Assembly (NCBI GenBank): GCA_038043285.1
Contig: JBBTCJ010000121.1
Coordinates: 1-5,405 of the forward strand
Reading direction: 5' to 3'
Length of the DNA stretch: 5,405 nt
DNA from: JBBTCJ01 sp038043285
GTDB taxonomy: Bacteria > Planctomycetota > Phycisphaerae > UBA1845
Shown: one piece after another, positions 4,317 to 5,405 of the stretch
How positions within the stretch are numbered: the first letter of the stretch is position 1
How the letters are laid out: each line of letters opens with the position of its first letter
Position numbers and translations under genes: made by a program
The notes under the pieces: generated by a model
The model's input: the letters and a program-made list of their open reading frames with translations, nothing else
What the model was told of the DNA's origin: nothing
Database searches by the model: none

Positions 4317-5288
4317 CTACGCGCCGGTGATGAGGTGCCCCGCTTCCGTCAGCAGCACCACCTCGTCAGTCTGCATCCGTGCCCGGATCACGTCGCCGCG
4401 CACGGTCTCATCCCGGTAGCTCTCCACGGTGGCCCCGATCGACGAACCATCTTCCGACCAGTGGAACGTGCGTCCGATGCACGCCTCGCGAAAGTCGTTG
4501 CTCGTCGCCACCCGGCAGACCATGACCTTGGTCTTGTCCCAGACGCTTCCGACGACCGCGGCCTGACCCTCCGCACTGCTGAGGAACACGCCGCCGCCCA
4601 CCAGAACGTAAGGCAGATCAAAGGCCGACTGCATCGCCGCCAAGTTCAACCCCTTGGTGGTCGGGTCATACAGACCGCTGGACTTCACGCGATCCACGAC
4701 CTGCGCGACTTCCCGCAGGTCCAGCCACGTCTTGTAGGACATGATGATCGCGTTGGCGATCAGCCCGCTGCCGTCGTAAATCTTTTGCTTCGCGTTCTTG
4801 ACGTCCGTCAGCGGGGTGGCGCTGGCGGCGGTCGCCCAGGCCGCGGCGGCGGCGGTTGTCAGCGCGGCCCCGGTCCATCGGGCGGTGTCGATCACTGCGG
4901 CGGACACCCTCTTCTCGTAGTTCCGCAGCACGACGTCGCGGGCACGCATCGCCGAGATCTGCTCGGCGTCGAAGTACTCCGCGTACATCCGCGACTCCGC
5001 GTCGTCGACCGGTTCCTCCCAGCCGTGCTCTTCGGTCTGGAAACTCGCCGGCGCGAAGGTCCAGTCGCCGCGCGGATACTTCGCCCCGGGGGCGCGCTTG
5101 GTCTCGCCGCCCTTGAGGATCTGCTCAATCGGAATCAGCCCGAACTTGCCGCCGTCTTTATGGGTCTCAAAAACCGGAAAAACCTGCTGCCCGATGAACC
5201 CCAGGCGATTGAGTTCCAGACCAAACTCCATGAACGACCCCGCCAAGTCGGGTCGTTTTGTGGCCAAAGCTCCTGATGGACTCGGCAT
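4317..5288 (-). CDS. Major capsid protein (HK97 fold)
   Basis: The product is 323 residues from the ATG at 5288, chosen because GGAGGT lies seven bases before it; a GTG ten codons upstream would bury that site inside the gene. The sequence has the expected order for an HK97-fold shell protein of roughly 300-350 residues: a short N-arm (1-35), an extended E-loop-like region with FPVFETHKDGGKFGLIPIEQ (37-56) and a GGETKRAPGAKYPRGDW stretch (60-76), TEEHGWEEPVDDAESR (85-100), a long spine helix (about 103-134), an Ala/Thr-rich linker (141-159), and an A-domain-like part with IIMSYKTWLDLREVAQVVDR (181-200), YVLVGGGVFL (227-236) and a closing strand set (250-320). There is no N-terminal scaffold or protease domain. 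It lies upstream of the head-tail connector genes, as expected. The gene ends in tandem stop codons. Confident as a capsid protein; the subfamily cannot be named from the sequence alone. Confidence 0.85.
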   Translation of the reverse strand: MPSPSGALATKRPDLAGSFMEFGLELNRLGFIGQQVFPVFETHKDGGKFGLIPIEQILKGGETKRAPGAKYPRGDWTFAPASFQTEEHGWEEPVDDAESRMYAEYFDAEQISAMRARDVVLRNYEKRVSAAVIDTARWTGAALTTAAAAAWATAASATPLTDVKNAKQKIYDGSGLIANAIIMSYKTWLDLREVAQVVDRVKSSGLYDPTTKGLNLAAMQSAFDLPYVLVGGGVFLSSAEGQAAVVGSVWDKTKVMVCRVATSNDFREACIGRTFHWSEDGSSIGATVESYRDETVRGDVIRARMQTDEVVLLTEAGHLITGA

Positions 5289-5295
5289 CGTCTCT

Positions 5296-5301
5296 ACCTC
5301 C
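5296..5301 (-). promoter_or_regulatory. Ribosome binding site of the capsid gene
   Basis: GGAGGT on the minus strand lies seven bases before the ATG at 5288. It decides between that start and the GTG at 5318 and is among the strongest sites in the window, as expected for the most highly made virion protein. Confidence 0.85.
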
Positions 5302-5383
5302 CTGCTGCGCGGGCCCACATGCCGCTACGGTGGTTCCGCGTCGACGATGCCCACCACACCGCGACCGCGATCGTTTTTTGTCT

Positions 5384-5399
5384 CAGCCCTTCTGGGCTG
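5384..5399. repeat. Inverted repeat at the right edge
   Basis: CAGCCC and GGGCTG pair over six bases around a 4-base loop. In the capsid-sense transcript an A-run follows instead of a U-run. On the plus strand the T-run precedes the stem. It is therefore not a standard terminator in either direction within the window; the sequence beyond 5405 is unseen. Confidence 0.4.
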
Positions 5400-5405
5400 C
5401 TAGTA

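Larger units (their letters stand above)
5289..5405 (-). other. Leader region upstream of the capsid gene
   Basis: This 117-base stretch holds no credible gene. In the minus-strand reading it begins with a hairpin CAGCCC-AGAA-GGGCTG (5384-5399), then an A-run (5374-5379), a CGATCG palindrome and a purine-rich site. No clear -10/-35 pair is visible. The preceding gene, if any, ends before or at the window edge. Confidence 0.5.

Noticed and set aside
4278..5276. 332-codon plus-strand open frame opposite the capsid gene
   Set aside because: It mirrors the capsid gene on the other strand; its protein is rich in Arg, Gly, His and Pro with no recognisable domain, as expected for an antisense frame of GC-rich coding DNA.

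Overview
This window is a GC-rich piece of a tailed-phage (or prophage) virion-morphogenesis operon. All ten credible genes lie on the minus strand, so the biological order runs from high to low coordinates. The genes are tightly packed and several overlap or couple through their stop and start codons. Most starts have a purine-rich Shine-Dalgarno, and two of them are GTG. I see no tRNA, CRISPR, transposase, integrase or host housekeeping gene. Long plus-strand open frames are antisense shadows of the GC-rich coding sequence. The host cannot be fixed from the sequence. A diderm (outer-membrane) bacterium is suggested by a lipoprotein-plus-membrane-anchor gene of unimolecular-spanin form, and some of the unnamed proteins look to me like ones carried by phages of Planctomycetota and relatives; both points are inference.

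Layout in transcription order. A 117-base leader (5405-5289) carries a small hairpin and a strong ribosome binding site and precedes an HK97-fold major capsid protein (5288-4317). A 149-base untranslated gap with a very strong GC hairpin follows. Then come a lambda FII-like head-tail attachment protein (4167-3784), a 72-residue one-helix membrane protein with a coiled coil (3772-3554), an unassigned 175-residue protein in the position of a tail terminator or neck protein (3538-3011), and an HK97 gp10/lambda Z-like tail completion protein (2974-2471). Next are a small beta-rich protein (2429-2043) and a 307-residue probable tail-tube protein whose two halves look like tandem copies of one fold (1944-1021). 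The window finishes with a small basal-tail-like protein (1007-648), a 133-residue lipoprotein with a C-terminal membrane helix that fits a u-spanin (648-247), and the first 82 codons of an uncharacterised gene that runs off the left edge (247-1).

The genes fit one assembly programme: capsid shell, head-tail connection, tail completion, tail tube, then tail-associated factors, as in lambda- or HK97-like siphophages. The unusual parts are the two small membrane proteins embedded in the structural operon, the apparently duplicated tail-tube subunit, and the structured gap after the capsid gene. No tape-measure protein, large terminase, portal or protease is present; they presumably lie outside the window.
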